NCBI GenBank assembly: GCA_016215715.1
Contig: JACRIG010000085.1
Span: forward strand, 1 to 6,694
DNA: 6,694 nucleotides
Reading direction: 5' to 3'
Origin: Candidatus Peregrinibacteria bacterium
GTDB taxonomy: Bacteria; Patescibacteriota; Gracilibacteria; Peribacterales; Peribacteraceae
The position numbers and the translations under genes were made by a program. Every line of letters starts with the position of its first letter. Positions within the stretch are counted from its first letter, which is position 1. Positions 4,797-6,694 of this stretch are shown one piece after another. The notes below the pieces were generated by a model that saw nothing but the letters and a program-made list of their open reading frames with translations, was not told where the DNA came from and ran no database searches.

Positions 4797-5039
4797 TCAA
4801 AGTGCCTTGTACGTACGCTCATCTCTTCTCGGGATAGCCTTCAAGGTGATCTCCTCTCCGTCATCATGATAGACAATCCTGAAATCACCGACGCGGACAC
4901 GGAAAATATTATCGTAGCCTTTCAGCTTCAGACGATCCAGTGAAGAGAAGTCACGCGCAAGAATCAGCAGGATTGCAGCTTCAATACGATCGCGGGCATT
5001 GCGCGGAATCCGTCCCAATTGTTTTTTCCATTTTTCCAT
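4797..5039 (-). CDS. RelE/ParE-superfamily toxin
   Basis: A predicted toxin of a type II toxin-antitoxin pair, 80 residues. The second half fits the RelE/ParE fold: LKLKGYDNIFRVRVGDFRIVY (residues 37-57, cited in part) gives the central strands with the conserved R47, R49 and R54, and the end RRDERTY (71-77) carries the basic residues and tyrosine often found at the active site. RelE-type members cut mRNA on the ribosome and ParE-type members poison gyrase; the sequence does not settle which. The N-terminus is short: it begins at the first helix (MEKWKKQLGRIP) and lacks the usual first strand. No other start codon is available before an in-frame stop. Its ATG lies 1 nt after the antitoxin stop, with a GGAG in the end of the antitoxin gene as ribosome-binding site, so translation is coupled. 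Confidence 0.85.
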   Translation of the reverse strand: MEKWKKQLGRIPRNARDRIEAAILLILARDFSSLDRLKLKGYDNIFRVRVGDFRIVYHDDGEEITLKAIPRRDERTYKAL

Positions 5040-5040
5040 A

Positions 5041-5292
5041 TCAACTCCGCAGTTTCTTCAACATCTTCAGAACCTCTTCGGCGGGGACGCCGGCGGTCTT
5101 ACCACCGTCCGTAAAATCCACCACTGTTTCCCATCCCTCTTCGTCGACATCAGCGTCGAATTTCATAATCAGGAAAGAAGGCTTCGAGCGACGGATGACG
5201 CGGAATGATTCTCCGCGTTCAACCTGATCCGCTATTTTCGCGAGATGCTGACGCAATTCTTTGATGGAAATGTCTTTAGCCATAGGGTACAT
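5041..5292 (-). CDS. Phd/YefM-family antitoxin
   Basis: A predicted antitoxin, 83 residues from the ATG at 5292, or 80 from a second ATG at 5283 (MAKDISIKELRQ). The N-terminal part ISIKELRQHLAKIADQVERG followed by ESFRVIRRSKPSFLIM is the typical Phd/YefM DNA-binding and dimer region (strand, helices, then the R-x-x-x-P strand). The C-terminal part (about 50-83) is acidic then helical and should wrap the toxin. It is the first gene of the pair. The promoter lies about 15 nt upstream and its -10 box is inside an 18-bp palindrome, the expected autoregulatory operator. The leader would be only about 9-18 nt with no clear Shine-Dalgarno (AAGAAG is the nearest purine run), so the choice of start is uncertain. 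Confidence 0.88.
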   Translation of the reverse strand: MYPMAKDISIKELRQHLAKIADQVERGESFRVIRRSKPSFLIMKFDADVDEEGWETVVDFTDGGKTAGVPAEEVLKMLKKLRS

Positions 5293-5303
5293 TAGAATTA
5301 CTT

Positions 5304-5321
5304 CTTAAGTGTACACTCAAG
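5304..5321. promoter_or_regulatory. Palindromic operator of the toxin-antitoxin pair
   Basis: CTTAAGTGTACACTCAAG is an 18-bp palindrome with a single mismatched pair and a perfect 10-bp centre AGTGTACACT. It covers the -10 box of the antitoxin promoter. Phd/YefM antitoxins bind such palindromes as dimers, and the toxin modulates this, giving autoregulation. Confidence 0.75.
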
Positions 5322-5336
5322 AATTTCATAAAGCAA
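5308..5336 (-). promoter_or_regulatory. Candidate promoter of the toxin-antitoxin operon
   Basis: On minus, TTGCTT (5331-5336) and TACACT (5308-5313) are 17 bp apart. The -35 is weak, but the -10 lies inside the operator palindrome and the start would fall near 5301, just before the antitoxin ATG. Confidence 0.55.
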
Positions 5337-5430
5337 GAATCTCGTTTCAGACTGTTAAAGCAAAAGCAGTAAAACTGATCCGACTTTGCTGATTTGCCAA
5401 ATGCGGTTCAATTTGATGATTCAAGCATAA

Positions 5431-5459
5431 ATGACAAATTTAATAAAATATGCTAGAAT
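5431..5459 (+). promoter_or_regulatory. Promoter of the M23 peptidase gene (extended -10)
   Basis: ATGACA (5431-5436) and TAGAAT (5454-5459) are 17 bp apart, and a TG one base before the -10 makes it an extended -10. The surrounding DNA is very A/T-rich. The ATG at 5468 lies 8 nt after the -10 box, so transcription should start within about two bases of the start codon. Confidence 0.75.
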
Positions 5460-5467
5460 AATATCAA

Positions 5468-6694
5468 ATGAACATATACAAAAAAACAGTCCAATTTTGC
5501 CGCGATCAGCGCATTGCAATACTAATCGGTCTTTCCGGAGGAATCGTCGGGTGTGTTGTCGGAGGGCAGATCAGTCAGTATCAGGCCCATTTTCAGCAGC
5601 GCTCCCTGCCGACGACTGCACGGGTGACTCAGGAACCGGTTCGTCCCGCAGCACCTGAAATCACACCGTCATCCGTGGCCTCTGATGAATCGGAAACAAT
5701 CAGCAGCGCAGCTTCATCGGAGGAATCATCATTTGCAGAATCAAGCACGGCCGAATCTTCCGCTGCTCCCGAAAGCAGTGCTGCTGCTTCGCCGGTGCCC
5801 GTCACGCGTCCACGCATTGTCATACCTGCTGAGGCTCCGGCTCCGCTGCAGGAACATAGTTCCGCCCCGACCCTGCCGCGTCCGCCGCAGCCCTCAGTCA
5901 CAGAACAAGCCGCGTCTGCTTCGGATTCCGCGTCAGTGCTTTCATCGGACACACCCTCAGTGACATCCAGTGCTGCAACGTCGTCCGCAGCGACATCAGC
6001 CTCAGCATCACCATCCGCCGCGAGCGCTCCTTCATCCCCTTCTGCAGTCCCGCAAGCTCCGGTATCCGCTGCACCGGAAGAAACTTTCCCTCCGATGGGC
6101 AATGCCGTTCATCCGGTCGCGCGCGTCCCGAACTGGGGAACGATGCGAACTCCGGACCAGTGGAACCGGACATACGCTCAGATGCGCGAGAATGATTTTG
6201 TCACAATCCCGAGTTACGTCGCCAGCGAGCAGACGTTCCCGATGACGCAGCTTCGTCAGACACGCACGGCTGAGAACGAGCGGATCATGACGGCAAAGCT
6301 GTACTACTCCACCGATTACTGCGGGTCGTACGATCTCGACGCCGGTGCGTTCACGGGAGTCCACTGCGCGCTGGATCTCAAGCTGCCGCTCGGGACCCCT
6401 GTCGGCGCGGTTGCGGGAGGGAGGGTACAGTACACCGGTTCCAATGAGCGGCTGGGCGTGCATGTCATCGTTGAACACCGTCATCCAACCGATGGAATCT
6501 TCTTCTCCATCTACGCGCATCTGGGTTCCGTGAGCGTCCGTGCGGGTCAGGACATCACGGCCGGACAGGTTGTCGGTATCGTCGGCATGACGGGAGAAAC
6601 CAGCGCGCCCCACGTTCATCTGCAGATCGATCGCAGGCAAAACGGAGAAACGGTGCCGCACACGCCTCATGTCTTTGCGTCCGCACCGGACAGC
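5468..6694 (+). CDS. Membrane-anchored M23 (LytM-type) peptidase, 3' end cut by window
   Basis: A predicted zinc endopeptidase acting on peptidoglycan cross-bridges outside the membrane. 409 codons are visible and the frame is open at the window end. Residues 1-15 are basic and 16-34 are hydrophobic (IAILIGLSGGIVGCVVGG), a signal anchor; IVGC at 26-29 resembles a weak lipobox. Residues about 45-205 are a low-complexity linker rich in Ser, Ala, Pro and Glu, likely to span or lie in the cell wall. The M23 domain begins near 290 with H299 and D303 in HCALD, H351 in YAHLG, and H382/H384 in HVHLQ, the full set of zinc and catalytic residues. A stop lies three codons before the ATG, so this is the only plausible start. 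It has its own extended -10 promoter and is probably leaderless. An active enzyme is likely; a role in division or envelope remodelling is inference. Confidence 0.92.
   Translation, partial: MNIYKKTVQFCRDQRIAILIGLSGGIVGCVVGGQISQYQAHFQQRSLPTTARVTQEPVRPAAPEITPSSVASDESETISSAASSEESSFAESSTAESSAAPESSAAASPVPVTRPRIVIPAEAPAPLQEHSSAPTLPRPPQPSVTEQAASASDSASVLSSDTPSVTSSAATSSAATSASASPSAASAPSSPSAVPQAPVSAAPEETFPPMGNAVHPVARVPNWGTMRTPDQWNRTYAQMRENDFVTIPSYVASEQTFPMTQLRQTRTAENERIMTAKLYYSTDYCGSYDLDAGAFTGVHCALDLKLPLGTPVGAVAGGRVQYTGSNERLGVHVIVEHRHPTDGIFFSIYAHLGSVSVRAGQDITAGQVVGIVGMTGETSAPHVHLQIDRRQNGETVPHTPHVFASAPDS

Noticed and set aside
5629..6670. Minus-strand frames opposite the M23 gene
   Set aside because: The Ala/Glu/Ser-rich frame is the reverse of the low-complexity stalk; the 212-aa frame lies opposite the catalytic domain. 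The plus frame has a promoter, anchor and zinc motifs.

Overview
The window looks like chromosomal DNA from a bacterium of moderate to fairly high G+C content that uses the standard bacterial code: TGA and TAA end genes, and no in-frame TGA is read through. The housekeeping genes are ordinary (DnaK of the longer, Gram-negative-like type, and a full Obg GTPase). The start signals are less usual. Three genes (a 135-aa hypothetical, obg and an M23 peptidase) have a -10 box only 6 to 8 nt before the ATG, so their mRNAs are probably leaderless, and dnaK has no visible Shine-Dalgarno. A little-studied lineage such as a Patescibacteria/CPR member (for example Peregrinibacteria-like) would fit, but this is a weak guess.

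Layout. Positions 1-1832 (minus) are dnaK, cut by the window edge, with its own promoter and an overlapping CIRCE operator (1910-1949). Positions 1958-2365 (minus) are an unrecognised 135-aa protein, divergent from obg (2448-3788, plus) across an 82-bp gap that holds promoters for both. Positions 3787-4018 (minus) contain no gene but are bounded by a perfect -35 promoter and an intrinsic terminator, which suggests an unassigned small RNA of about 230 nt. Positions 4079-4744 are the most unusual part. A tRNA-Phe(GAA) on minus and a tRNA-Ala(CGC) on plus point away from each other. Each sits in nearly the same flanking cassette: an upstream motif at fixed distance and a downstream palindrome that begins at the CCA end. 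Each is preceded by truncated copies of tRNA 5' ends followed by small hairpins. Positions 4797-5292 (minus) encode a RelE/ParE-type toxin and a Phd/YefM-type antitoxin with a palindromic operator. Positions 5468-6694 (plus) encode the start of a membrane-anchored M23 (LytM-type) peptidase that runs off the window.

How the parts work together. dnaK should be under heat-shock control by HrcA through CIRCE. Obg is a ribosome-assembly and stress GTPase. The toxin-antitoxin pair is a self-contained autoregulated module. The tRNA cassette and the small-RNA candidate make up a non-coding block of about 950 bp between obg and the toxin gene, and this is where undescribed biology is most likely.
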